Positions 52,595-61,538 of a stretch of 64,000 nt of DNA are shown here, piece by piece. This DNA comes from Microvirga calopogonii. Lineage in GTDB: Bacteria; Pseudomonadota; Alphaproteobacteria; Rhizobiales; Beijerinckiaceae. The stretch is taken from positions 48,136 through 112,135 of the forward strand of contig NZ_QDGA01000016.1 of assembly GCF_003347665.1 (NCBI RefSeq). The letters run 5' to 3'. Positions within the stretch are counted from its first letter, which is position 1. Each line of letters starts with the position of its first letter. The notes under the pieces were generated by a model that saw nothing but the letters and a program-made list of their open reading frames with translations, was not told where the DNA came from and did not search any database. Both the position numbers and the translations under genes were made by a program.

Positions 52595-55245
52595 TGGCTA
52601 CGATGATGGTTCATCCCATGAAGCTCACGCAATCGCACAAGAACATTGCGTTCGCTCTGTTTGCGGTGCTTCTCGTTGCCACCGCTTTGGCGCCGGTCGA
52701 GACGATACTGGCGCTGGGCGGTTTCCTTGGCGCGGCGATCCTGTATCGGTGGCCTCAATATGGCGTGGCTTTGCTCGTCGCCGGTACCGTCACGAACGCG
52801 TTCGGCGTCGCATCCAATGTGCACGGGCTGCCAGGAATTCAAACGCCCGTGACCGTGGCCCTTGGGATCATCCTTCTGATCCGCTGGGCTGCTGGAAAAG
52901 AGGATTTGACGGCCGGTTTGTTGTTCATTCCGCTGCTTGTATTCGTTTTCAGCATCTCTCTGCTGTCTCTTATCCACGTCGAGGATTTCGAGCCGACTTT
53001 CGAGAGATTGAGCGAGCAAACGAGAGATCTCGCCACTGCGGCAGTCGTCATCGCCTATCTTACGTCGGGCAGCCGCTTGCGCACGACGATACGCACGACA
53101 GTATTGGCCATGGGAGCCATCGCGCTTCTCAGTGTGAAGCAATACCTTTCAGGAAGCTTCAGTGACCCAGCCTTCGGGTTCGCCCAGGCAGCCATGAACC
53201 AGATCGCAGGCGAGGTTCACCAATGGAGAATCTCGGGAACTCTACCAGATGCCAACTACTACGGACAGATTCTCGTCATTACGCTGCCGCTTGCATGCGG
53301 TCTCGCATACATCGAGAAAAGGCCGGTTGTCCGCCTCCTGTTCTTGCTTTGTGCGTTGGCAATTCTAGCCGCGACACTGTTCACCTTCTCTCGAGGCGCT
53401 ATCCTGGCGATCGCGGCGATGGTCATTGCCGGCATACTGACGCTTCGGGCGCGCTGGCGGCTTCTCGGTGCAGCGTGTTTGCTGGGCGCGGTGGGAATTG
53501 CCGCAATGCCGAGCGCGTTTATCGATCGAATCGCGCTGATCCTTCAGGCCATCCAGATCCAGATGACCGGAGACCAGGCGATTAGCGATCCGTCACTGAG
53601 CGGCCGGATCGCCGTGATGGGGACCGCTCTGCGTATGTTCTGGGATAGTCCCCTGGTCGGGATCGGACTCGGACAATACACCGGTCACTACGGTCAGTAT
53701 GCCCTCGCTTCTGGGATCGACCCTGGCGCCGCGCCTAATCCGCATAGCCTCTATCTTGAAGCGCTTGCGGAGGAAGGTGTCTTCGGGATCGGTAAGTTGC
53801 TCGCGATCATCATCGTCGCCTTGATGGTGGCGATACGTGGCGCGAGGCTGTTGTACGCGAAGAATGATACGCGCCAGGCGGCGCTTGCCACGAGTTTATG
53901 TCTCGGATTCATCGGCTACCTGGCGACCGCTCTCTTCCTTCACGGCGCATTTCTCCGCTTCTTCTGGATCGAAATCGCGCTTCTTCTGTCGCTGTGGCGG
54001 ATCAGTAATGTAGCGAAGCCGCGGCCAATCCCACTACGTGTCAAGAAAGAATGGAGTTCTAAAATGATGCACAGGGCGCTGTCTCCTGCCGAGGTGCTCG
54101 GCATTGTTCGAGAACGCAAGTATCTCATCGGAGCGGTCACGATTGCTTTCATGCTGGTGCCGATGCTGCAGGCGCAGCAATCAACCGCCGAAAGCACACT
54201 TCTCTATCGTTTCGGCAGAGAATATTTCCCGGTGAGGCCTGGCGAAGAGCACCGGAACTGGGGTGAAAACGTCCAGGTCTCACTCGACGCTGCCCTGTTT
54301 ACCGAGATGCACCTGCTTCGCAGTCGCGAAGTCATCGAGTCGACGGTCGCCGACATCGGATTGGACAAAATCACGGAGCCAAAGGAATCCGCCCTTTCGG
54401 GAGTCGCGACACAAACCATGCGAGCCCTGAGATCTGTGTACACGTTGGGCGGCCTGCTAGATTTCGACAAGTCCGACAAGCCTTCGAAAAGAGCCGTTGA
54501 TCCCACAGTCTCCGCCGCCAAGGATCTCGCTGAAAGACTACGCATTCGGCGCGTTGAGGGTGCCGCGATGATCGCCGTAGGAATTCAGGACGCCAATCCA
54601 GAACTAGCGGAAAGAATCATAACCGCACATGTCGATTCTTACCTTCGTAAGCGTCAGCAACTCTTCGAGAGAGACCCTTCGAAGTTCTATAGCACCGAGA
54701 TTGCAAAGGCACAGCTGGAGCTGAATAGCATCTCGGAGAAGATCAGCTCTCTGCGTCTTGAGCAGGGCATCCCCGATGAGACTGTAGAGCATTCCGTCCT
54801 GTCCGACCGGCTGATTTCACTGGAACGCCAGCGGGAGAGCATGAGGCAGGCAGATATTCCGGTCCTGCAGAAGGATTTGAAGGAGACCCGGGAGGCTCTG
54901 TTCGGTCTGAATGCATTGACGGCTACGACAAAGCTTCTTGAAGCACGCTATAAGAGCGTCGCCGAGAACCTGGAAAGGATGCTGCAGGAACAGAACCGGT
55001 GGCGTCTCGACAGTGCCTATGTTCGGGAACTCGGTCCGACAATCGAGATCGTCGAGCCGGCGGCGTTCAGCGCTCGTCCAGCGGGGTTGCCGCGGATCGC
55101 GCGAATGGTCCTGGGCGGTGTGATCGGCTTTGTCTTTATAACCGCTCTTCTCCTCGGGTTCGCGACCCTCGGGCGGAAGAAGAGGCCGAGCATGCAGCCA
55201 GTACAAACCGAGGCGCCGCGCGTGAAGGTCTACTCAAACTCCTAG
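52594..55245 (+). CDS. Fusion of O-antigen-type polymerase (Wzy) and Wzz/PCP chain-length regulator
   Basis: An 883-residue protein in two halves with no stop between. Residues about 15-480 are a polymerase/ligase with some twelve helices; the Wzy_C-type periplasmic loop has LFTFSRGAILAIAAMV and NPHSLYLEALAEEGVFG, the H-x-x-x-L-x-x-x-x-E-x-G pattern of the family. Residues about 490-883 are a polysaccharide co-polymerase: a first helix YLIGAVTIAFMLVPMLQA, a large periplasmic domain with coiled coil (AKAQLELNSISEKISSL, then LERMLQEQNRWRLD) and a last helix GGVIGFVFITALLLGF. There is no C-terminal tyrosine kinase domain. GTG at 52594 overlaps the flippase stop; ATG at 52603, 52606 or 52618 is possible. 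See the internal start at 54064. Confidence 0.9.
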   Translation: MATMMVHPMKLTQSHKNIAFALFAVLLVATALAPVETILALGGFLGAAILYRWPQYGVALLVAGTVTNAFGVASNVHGLPGIQTPVTVALGIILLIRWAAGKEDLTAGLLFIPLLVFVFSISLLSLIHVEDFEPTFERLSEQTRDLATAAVVIAYLTSGSRLRTTIRTTVLAMGAIALLSVKQYLSGSFSDPAFGFAQAAMNQIAGEVHQWRISGTLPDANYYGQILVITLPLACGLAYIEKRPVVRLLFLLCALAILAATLFTFSRGAILAIAAMVIAGILTLRARWRLLGAACLLGAVGIAAMPSAFIDRIALILQAIQIQMTGDQAISDPSLSGRIAVMGTALRMFWDSPLVGIGLGQYTGHYGQYALASGIDPGAAPNPHSLYLEALAEEGVFGIGKLLAIIIVALMVAIRGARLLYAKNDTRQAALATSLCLGFIGYLATALFLHGAFLRFFWIEIALLLSLWRISNVAKPRPIPLRVKKEWSSKMMHRALSPAEVLGIVRERKYLIGAVTIAFMLVPMLQAQQSTAESTLLYRFGREYFPVRPGEEHRNWGENVQVSLDAALFTEMHLLRSREVIESTVADIGLDKITEPKESALSGVATQTMRALRSVYTLGGLLDFDKSDKPSKRAVDPTVSAAKDLAERLRIRRVEGAAMIAVGIQDANPELAERIITAHVDSYLRKRQQLFERDPSKFYSTEIAKAQLELNSISEKISSLRLEQGIPDETVEHSVLSDRLISLERQRESMRQADIPVLQKDLKETREALFGLNALTATTKLLEARYKSVAENLERMLQEQNRWRLDSAYVRELGPTIEIVEPAAFSARPAGLPRIARMVLGGVIGFVFITALLLGFATLGRKKRPSMQPVQTEAPRVKVYSNS
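54053..54069 (+). promoter_or_regulatory. Internal ribosome binding site and start for the PCP half
   Basis: Inside the fused gene, GGAG at 54053-54056 sits seven bases before the in-frame ATG-ATG at 54064 and 54067 (residues 491-492 of the fusion). This is exactly where a separate PCP gene would begin, so a free chain-length regulator (about 392 residues) may be made beside the fusion. Confidence 0.55.
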
Positions 55246-55647
55246 GTGCCGGGGACTCACGGGGTCGGCTGTCGAAGTTGAGCTTCTTGGGGAGTCCTCT
55301 TCGCGAGGACCGGAGCCGCCGTCTCCGGACGGCGCCCCTGGCTCCATCTTGCCGTTACTTCGCAATCTGGAACGCTTCGTGAGCAAGTAATGCATGGGTT
55401 CAAGGCCCCTCGGTTCAGCGCCGGTGGGCTCCTGTCCGAAAGGAAGTCAATGGCTTTCCTCACTTGGTCAGGACTGCAGGATTAAGCTGTACCTCTTCGG
55501 AGCAAATAGATGAGTTTCGCGTAATCTGGTAGCATAAATTGCCTTCATGAAAGTAGTTGCTCCAGCAAAGTTTCACAAGCTCAGTTCCGATGTCGCAACC
55601 TATCCTTGAGCGAATTGTCCGCGGCCGGCAGGTGAAAGGAAACCTTT
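55246..55647. other. Gap between Wzy-PCP and the glycosyltransferase genes
   Basis: About 400 bases with no gene. Small hairpins occur near 55290-55340 (GTCCTC...GAGGAC; CCGTCTCCGGACGG), without a clear T-run. The right end (AAAGGA at 55635-55640) is the ribosome binding site of the next gene. A promoter for the following four genes may lie here. Confidence 0.42.
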
Positions 55648-56952
55648 TTGTTGACTCATCAATCAGCCAATAGAGTTGAGCTCGCGCCGAGCTATATAGC
55701 CGAGAAGGATGCGAAGCCTGAAAGGAGACGCCTGGCTGTTATCGTCACGGAGTTTCCGAAAACAACCGAGACTTTCATCATGCGGGATGTGATTGCATTC
55801 TCGCAGAGAAATTATGACATCCGGATCTACCATCTCACGCATTTCAATCGGAACGAGGTCGTTCATGACTTTGCGAAGGAGACTATCGCATGGTCGCGCG
55901 ATTTCGCCTATCTCGCATCGAGAGACGTAATCGCCGCTTCAATCCGAATGCTGTTGAAAAGACCAAGGGTCTTAGGTCGAATGATCCGTGACATTCTCGT
56001 GGGTTGTCGGCGAGACCCCGTGATGATGCTGAAATCTCTCTTCATTCTGCCGAAATCGCTTCGTATCGCGGAAGATATTCGCGAATGGGGCGGTGACCAC
56101 GTTCATGCGGCATATGCCGGCCACCCAGCGACATGCGCATGGATCGTACGGCGTGCGACCGGCGTGCCGTTTAGCGTCAGCTGCCACGCTCATGATATCT
56201 TCGAGACACAGGCGCTCCTGAGTACCAAGCTCCCTGAAGCGGACTTCGTGCGCACAATCAGTGAGTACAATCGCCGGTACATCCTCAGGCATGTTCCGGC
56301 GCTGGCTTCGAAGCCTCCGGTCATTATCCACGTCGGTGCATTTCTGGAGAGCATTACCCCGTCGACTCTATACCCGTCTGACCGGCTCCATGTGCTCTAT
56401 GTCGGATCCCTCGAATACAGGAAAGGGGTCGACGTCCTGCTGAGAGCGCTCTCCCAAGCCCGCTTAGGAGAATGGCGCCTGGACATTCTAGGGGGAGGTC
56501 CGGAACGCAGCAGGCTAGAGGCATTGTCAGCGGATCTTGGACTTACGGATCGCGTCACGTTTCATGGTGCTCAACCGAACGAGCGCGTCGCTAAGGCCAT
56601 GTCGCAAGCCAGTGTCATGGTCGTTCCAAGCCGCATCGGGCCGCGGAACCAAACGGAAGGCCTTCCAACCGTCATCGTGGAAGCATTTGCGCATGAGAGG
56701 CCAGTGATCGCGTCCCGTCTGACGGGCATCCCCGAGATCGTCGTCGACGGTGTGACCGGGTGGCTGTTCGAGGTTGACGACGTCTCTGGCCTCGCCCGCT
56801 CGCTGGAGGAGGTGCAATCGAACCCTCAGGAGGCGCGGCGCCGCGCCACCAGGGGAAGGGATCTCGTGGTGAGCGAATTCGATCAATCGAAGAATGCGGG
56901 AGCGCTGCTATCGATGATCGACTCTTTCGTCGAGGCAAGACGATGGGAGTAG
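55648..56952 (+). CDS. Glycosyltransferase family 4 (first of three in a row)
   Basis: A 434-residue GT-B fold enzyme. N-terminal half: LAVIVTEFPKTTETFIMRDV, the opening of GT4 exopolysaccharide enzymes, and VSCHAHDIFETQALL. Donor half: VLYVGSLEYRKGVDVLLRAL, LDILGGGPERSRLEAL and the E-x7-E region EGLPTVIVEAFAHERPVIAS. TTG at 55648 is the best start, with AAAGGA eight bases before it; a second TTG follows directly. It overlaps the next gene by ten bases. It adds a sugar to the lipid-linked repeat unit; donor and linkage are not predictable. Confidence 0.9.
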   Translation: MLTHQSANRVELAPSYIAEKDAKPERRRLAVIVTEFPKTTETFIMRDVIAFSQRNYDIRIYHLTHFNRNEVVHDFAKETIAWSRDFAYLASRDVIAASIRMLLKRPRVLGRMIRDILVGCRRDPVMMLKSLFILPKSLRIAEDIREWGGDHVHAAYAGHPATCAWIVRRATGVPFSVSCHAHDIFETQALLSTKLPEADFVRTISEYNRRYILRHVPALASKPPVIIHVGAFLESITPSTLYPSDRLHVLYVGSLEYRKGVDVLLRALSQARLGEWRLDILGGGPERSRLEALSADLGLTDRVTFHGAQPNERVAKAMSQASVMVVPSRIGPRNQTEGLPTVIVEAFAHERPVIASRLTGIPEIVVDGVTGWLFEVDDVSGLARSLEEVQSNPQEARRRATRGRDLVVSEFDQSKNAGALLSMIDSFVEARRWE

Positions 56953-58124
56953 GCATGGAAGAACTTGCCCACAAGATGTCTGGAGACGAAAGGGTGTACC
57001 AAAAGCCAATGCGTGAGATCCTGGATGTAGTCCTCATCATCGATGACCTTGGAATTGGCGGTGCACAACGCGTTCTCGAAGTTCAACTTCGTGCCATGCT
57101 CAATGGCCCTTACTCGATCCGCGTCATCAATCTGTCCGGACCCAGCGCGGCATCCGACAGAATTCGGGCTATGGGGATCGAACTGGTCGAAATACACCAG
57201 CGGAACCTGTATGATCAGGCGGCGTGGAAAAAACTGAAAAGCATAATCCTGCAATGGCGCCCGAAAGTCATCCATGCGCATTTGACCCACGCGACGATTG
57301 TCGGGGCGATCCTGTCGAGGATGGTAGGGGCGCGATTCATCGTGACGCTGCATAGTCAGGGGCCGGAATCGAATGGATGGCGCACCCGTGTGAAGAACGG
57401 GCTAGAGCGTTTGGCCCTAAGCTACGGTTCCGATCACATTGTCGCTTGTGGTCCGCGCGTTGCTAAGCTGCAGTACGAACGCGTCGGCCGCACGCCTGTG
57501 AGCGTCATCGAGAATCGTGTCGAAAGGCCGCCAGGGTGGAGTTCGGACGTGCGTTCCCAGGTTCGCTCCTCCCTTGGATACGAACCTCGGGACATCGTGA
57601 TGATCTCTGTCGGTCGGCTCACGGTGGCAAAAGGCTTCGACATCCTGATTAGGGCGTTCAGCAAGGTAAATCGGTCTTCTCCGTCCGCCAAGTTGCTGAT
57701 CGTGGGCGGCGGTGATGATCATGACCGTCTCGTGCAGATCATCCGTGAAGTAGGGGCTGAGGAATATGTCCAGCTGACCGGCGCTCGGGCCGACGTCGGC
57801 AAGCTGATGGCGGCAGCGGACGTGTTCGTTCTTTCGTCGCTGTGGGAAGGCCTTCCGATGGTTCTACTCGAGGCAGTGGCGGCCGGATTGCCCGTGATCG
57901 CGACCGACGTCGGTGACGTCTCGACGGTAATTCGAGACGGAGCCGGAATTCTTGTGCCACCAGCTGATGAGGAGCAGCTGGCCCATGCGCTGTCGGAAGT
58001 CGCGAGCAAATCCGAGTTGCGGGCTTCTCTAGCGGAGCGCGGCAATCACCTGGCGAAAAGGTACACCGATCTCGACGGATTCTCGCAGGAATTGCACTCC
58101 GCATATGCCCATGGTGTCCAGTGA
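56943..58124 (+). CDS. Glycosyltransferase family 4 (second)
   Basis: A 393-residue GT-B enzyme. Opening: VVLIIDDLGIGGAQRVLEVQ (about residues 21-40), with the glycine-rich acceptor loop. Donor half: MISVGRLTVAKGFDILIRAF, LLIVGGGDDHDRLVQII and the E-x7-E region EGLPMVLLEAVAAGLPVIAT. Start ATG 56943 lies within the end of the previous gene; ATG 56955 is an alternative. A GTGA junction with the next gene means tight coupling. Probably part of the same repeat-unit assembly. Confidence 0.92.
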   Translation: MGVGMEELAHKMSGDERVYQKPMREILDVVLIIDDLGIGGAQRVLEVQLRAMLNGPYSIRVINLSGPSAASDRIRAMGIELVEIHQRNLYDQAAWKKLKSIILQWRPKVIHAHLTHATIVGAILSRMVGARFIVTLHSQGPESNGWRTRVKNGLERLALSYGSDHIVACGPRVAKLQYERVGRTPVSVIENRVERPPGWSSDVRSQVRSSLGYEPRDIVMISVGRLTVAKGFDILIRAFSKVNRSSPSAKLLIVGGGDDHDRLVQIIREVGAEEYVQLTGARADVGKLMAAADVFVLSSLWEGLPMVLLEAVAAGLPVIATDVGDVSTVIRDGAGILVPPADEEQLAHALSEVASKSELRASLAERGNHLAKRYTDLDGFSQELHSAYAHGVQ

Positions 58125-59530
58125 AAGCAGTTTTGATGAGCAAAGAGATTCCGAACAATCGTTCCGAGCAAGATCAGAGCCTAAATATCCTTCTGATCGC
58201 CACACGGGACGTTCGTGGTCAGATGACCGGGCGCAAGTCTGTGCTGAACACCACGGTGGATTGCCTGCTGAGACTGGGCCACCGGGTTGTTGTCGCGTTT
58301 TTTGACGCCGGCATGCATGGTTCAGACGGGGACGCAACCGATACAGACGACCAAGTAAGGTATTACCGCATTCATGGGCCGCGTCCTTTAGAGTTGATAA
58401 CTCAGCTGGGGTCCGGATTTCTGTTCGGCAAGAAACCTCTCAACGAATGTCTGTATTCCAGTGACAGGGCACTGACTGCACTGCGTGACATCGCTCATTC
58501 CGAGAAGATCGATGTCGTCATTACCGATATGGTTCGCACGGCCGCTTATGGCGAGAGTTTGAAGCTACCTTGGATATCCGATTTGGACGACCTTCTGTCA
58601 CTGCGGTATAGCCTGATTGCGAAGGAGCGTAAAAATCTGGACGGGCTCCTTGGATATCACAAGGCGCCTGCCTTGCGAGCTTTGAATCGATTGGCTCGGC
58701 CGGTGATCAAGTCTGTCCTTCGCAAGGAATCGGCAATCATTGCGCGCCGGGAAAAAGATATAGCTCAACGAGCCAACCTGACCCTGACTGTCAGTTCGGC
58801 CGAGGCGGAAATTCTCTCGTCCAGATCGTCACGAATGATCTCCACCACGCCGCTCCTGGTTAGAGGTCCGAGCCAGATCGCACCGCTCGCCGAGCGGCCA
58901 CACGACTTGGTGTTTCTTGGCGGTCTGGCGTACCAACCCAATCGGGATGCGGTCTACAAGTACGATACCGAGATCTCACGGCAGTTGAGCTCCTACGGAT
59001 TGGAGGAGCTTCCCCTTCATGTCATCGGAGGGGGCGAGGGGAGTGTTAACTATAAGTTTTCACCCGTCATACGTTTTGTCGGTTACGTCGAAGATCTCGA
59101 TTCGGAGTTGCAGAAGTACAAAGCGATGTTGATCCCGGAACTGGTACAGGGCGGGATCAAAACGAAAGCTGTTCATGCTGCTCTGAACGGAGTCATGATT
59201 CTCGCCCATGACAGCGCGATCGCCGGAATGCGGCTTCAGCCGAATGTCGATGTTCTGACCTGGAGATCCCCGGCAGAGTTGGCCGCGCTCCTCGGGCTGG
59301 TTCGTGACAACGATCCCGGCCTAGCGAGGATCGCCGAGAATGCCCGGCATTGGGCCATCGCCAATTTCGGCGAACAGAGGGCGGATGCACAGTGGCGAGA
59401 GTATTTGGCTTCAGTGACGGCCGGCTCCGAGACAGCGTCCTCACAGCCGTTTCCCGTCATTGGCGTCGAGGCGTCTTCGCAGCGGCGCCCATCTCAGTTC
59501 GCCGGTAGCCTCTCACGGATCGTTCCATGA
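58121..59530 (+). CDS. Glycosyltransferase (third), GT4-like
   Basis: A 469-residue protein. The start LNILLIATRDVRGQMTGRKS (about residues 22-41) and the middle LVFLGGLAYQPNRDAVYKYD match the GT4-like group, and the donor part shows LPLHVIGGGEGSVNYKFSPV, RFVGYVEDLDSELQKYKAML and LVQGGIKTKAVHAALNGVMI. The E-x7-E motif is replaced by the GGIKTK type seen in a divergent branch. GTG at 58121 overlaps the previous stop; ATG 58136 is possible. It ends with a Ser/Pro-rich tail. Assigned to sugar transfer with less certainty than its neighbours. Confidence 0.82.
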   Translation: MKAVLMSKEIPNNRSEQDQSLNILLIATRDVRGQMTGRKSVLNTTVDCLLRLGHRVVVAFFDAGMHGSDGDATDTDDQVRYYRIHGPRPLELITQLGSGFLFGKKPLNECLYSSDRALTALRDIAHSEKIDVVITDMVRTAAYGESLKLPWISDLDDLLSLRYSLIAKERKNLDGLLGYHKAPALRALNRLARPVIKSVLRKESAIIARREKDIAQRANLTLTVSSAEAEILSSRSSRMISTTPLLVRGPSQIAPLAERPHDLVFLGGLAYQPNRDAVYKYDTEISRQLSSYGLEELPLHVIGGGEGSVNYKFSPVIRFVGYVEDLDSELQKYKAMLIPELVQGGIKTKAVHAALNGVMILAHDSAIAGMRLQPNVDVLTWRSPAELAALLGLVRDNDPGLARIAENARHWAIANFGEQRADAQWREYLASVTAGSETASSQPFPVIGVEASSQRRPSQFAGSLSRIVP

Positions 59531-59657
59531 CAAGACGTGTAGCGCCAGGGTTGCGAGACAAACAGTACCCGACCCGGACACGAGCCAAGGTATGGTCGCT
59601 GTCGGACTCGGGATTTGACGGAAACGGGATCGTTGCTTTGGCGAATGGGGGGTATGA

Positions 59658-60917
59658 ATGGCAGTCTGTCTGAACTTTATTCGAACGTCAGTTCGAGCTC
59701 GAATTGTCGTTGCGGCTCTCGGCGGCCTGTTTCTTCAGGGCAATGACAGTATCGCTGCCGAGTACAGGCTTGCGCCCGGTGACACGATAGAGATTACCAT
59801 TTCAGGAGCGGCACAGCTTCAGCAAAAGGCAGTGCTGGGCTTGGATGGGACTGTTTCGCTTCCAGTCATGGGAGAAGTCAAGGCATCGGGACTATCGCTT
59901 TCCGAGCTTCGTTCGAAGATCGCCGCGGAGATGCCAAACAAGATGATGCGCCAACGAACCGGGGAGGGGCGCGAACTCATTTTTACGATATTGCCGCAAG
60001 AGGTCACGATTAACATCGCGGAGTATCGTCCGATTTATGTCAGTGGCGATGTCGCTAAGCCTGGCGAACAGGTTTTCCGCCCTGGCATGACTGTCCGCCA
60101 GGCGCTCGCAATCGCCGGCGGCTATGACGCGATGCGGTTGCGAACCGACAGCCCGCTTACTCAGCTTGTGGACTCACGGAGCGAGTATGAGACGTTGCAA
60201 ATCCAGTTCGTTCAAGCGATGCTTCAGGTCAAGCGTCTGAAGAGCGAGTTGGGGCAGCCGGCCGATCTCGATGAAACGGCACTCGACAACATGCGCATTC
60301 CTGAAGGTTTGCTCGCTCAGATATCTGCGGTCGAGAACGAGCGGTACACCAGTAGAACGAATAATCTGAAGAAAGAAAAGGAGTACATGGAGAGGAGGAT
60401 CTCCCAGTTCGATTCTCAAATATCGATCCTTTCCGATCAGCAGCAGAAGGAAAAGGAAGCGATGCAGAGCGACCTGGATGATCTGAAGAACCTCAAAGAC
60501 TTTCACGACCGTGGAACGGTTCCGATCACCCGCGTCATGGACGCAAAGCGGGCGAGCCTTGTATCGGCATCAAGACACCTCCAAGCGATGGCACAATTGG
60601 AACAGGCGCGCAAGGAGCGCGAAGAGGTCGTTCGGAACCTTGCCAAGGTCGATGAAGCAAGGCGCGACGAACTTCTGCAGGAATTGCAGAATGCAAATCT
60701 CCAGCTGTCTTCGATGCGTCCCCGTCTGGCGGCTCTCCAGCAGAAGCTTCTCGCCTTCACGGGAAGTGTTCGTTCACAATCTTTGGAACGTTCCAATGCG
60801 CGGCCGGAGATCTCAATCTCGCGGAAAACAAACGACCGGTTCGAGAGGATCGTGTCCGGTGAGAACACGGAACTCTTGCCTGGAGACGTTGTCGAGGTCG
60901 CACTACGGATCGACTGA
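59658..60917 (+). CDS. Polysaccharide export protein, OPX/ExoF-like
   Basis: A 419-residue protein with an N-terminal signal (RIVVAALGGLFLQGNDSIAA). The poly-export domain is YRLAPGDTIEITISGAAQL to LSLSELRSKIAAEM (about residues 36-95); one SLBB-type segment follows, YVSGDVAKPGEQVFRPGMTV and RQALAIAGGYDAM. From about 175 to 370 it is a long coiled coil (EKEYMERRISQFDSQISIL, MAQLEQARKEREEVVRNLAK), as in ExoF of Sinorhizobium. No lipobox Cys, so it is ExoF-like rather than Wza-like. It links the periplasm to export, with the PCP half of the fused protein as the likely partner. Confidence 0.9.
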   Translation: MAVCLNFIRTSVRARIVVAALGGLFLQGNDSIAAEYRLAPGDTIEITISGAAQLQQKAVLGLDGTVSLPVMGEVKASGLSLSELRSKIAAEMPNKMMRQRTGEGRELIFTILPQEVTINIAEYRPIYVSGDVAKPGEQVFRPGMTVRQALAIAGGYDAMRLRTDSPLTQLVDSRSEYETLQIQFVQAMLQVKRLKSELGQPADLDETALDNMRIPEGLLAQISAVENERYTSRTNNLKKEKEYMERRISQFDSQISILSDQQQKEKEAMQSDLDDLKNLKDFHDRGTVPITRVMDAKRASLVSASRHLQAMAQLEQARKEREEVVRNLAKVDEARRDELLQELQNANLQLSSMRPRLAALQQKLLAFTGSVRSQSLERSNARPEISISRKTNDRFERIVSGENTELLPGDVVEVALRID

Positions 60918-61538
60918 CATGACGCATGGAGCCTGATCGGTGTGTGTTGCTGTGTTCATACGGTGGGGACGCCAGCTGCAGCAATACAGATCGGAACATG
61001 GACAATCTCCCGTGCTCGATTCGATCTGGGCGACCATGAAGAAGTGACGGCCGTGAGAGCGCCTAACAGAGTCGCCTGTAGCGGCCGAGGGCGCCGGCTG
61101 GCTCCGCTCAGGCTCAAACGGTGCAGTACATCCATCCAGTCGACAACAACTTGGCGCGTCGTGCCTGATTGTGCCGCGAACCTTTCGAGCTGATTCCACG
61201 TCAGTGGGATCAGCTCTCTTCTTTGCCTTGCCGCATTTTTGACGATGAACCGGGTCCACTTCTCCGAAGAATGCTGTAGGTTCGGGCCGGGTAGCAGTGC
61301 CCCCCTTTTTTACGGCAATCGGCGGAAGTGAACGCAGCCTGGCTCCATTCGAGTTTCCCGGCTTCTGCCATGCGCTCAAGCAGAGTGGCGTGCAGGCGCA
61401 TCCGCACACCGGCAGCCCGCCGGTCGTGCAGCTTGCGCCGGAACGTGATAGGTGCCTGAAAATGCCGGCGACAACCTGGGTGCCGCAGCGTGGCGGCACT
61501 CCTGTATCGGCAGCAATGTTGCCGATGAGGTCAATCGA
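60918..61538. other. Gap with decayed IS sequence
   Basis: About 620 bases with no intact gene. The right part carries the IS5-like transposase remnant listed separately. Left of it, the frame at 61121-61168 spells VQYIHPVDNNLARRA, slightly reminiscent of IS66 transposase ends, and the minus-strand text around 61100-61260 (VVVDWMDVLHRLSL) is coding-like but not recognised. No inverted-repeat ends were found. Confidence 0.4.
61210..61500 (-). pseudogene. Remnant of an IS5-family transposase
   Basis: Reading leftward from 61500, one frame gives TFRRKLHDRRAAGVRMRLHA then TLLERMAEAGKLEWSQAAF and TSADCRKKGG, which follows the order of IS5-group transposases (W/RRLRDWQxAGVWxxLHxxLL...L..WS.A..DS..V.AKKGG). 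At the A6-G6 homopolymer (about 61299-61310) the match moves to another frame (VKKGGTATRPEPT), then is lost. So it is a short, frameshifted internal fragment of a transposase, with both ends missing. Family assignment is from memory of motifs, not a search. Confidence 0.45.

Noticed and set aside
61121..61168. Possible IS66 transposase end (VQYIHPVDNNLARRA)
   Set aside because: Only about 15 codons and a weak resemblance; too short to support.
60903..61499. 198-codon minus-strand frame after the exporter gene
   Set aside because: Cys/Arg/Pro-rich; it overlaps the transposase remnant in another phase and contains only a short piece of it (VKKGGTATRPEPT). Not a gene.
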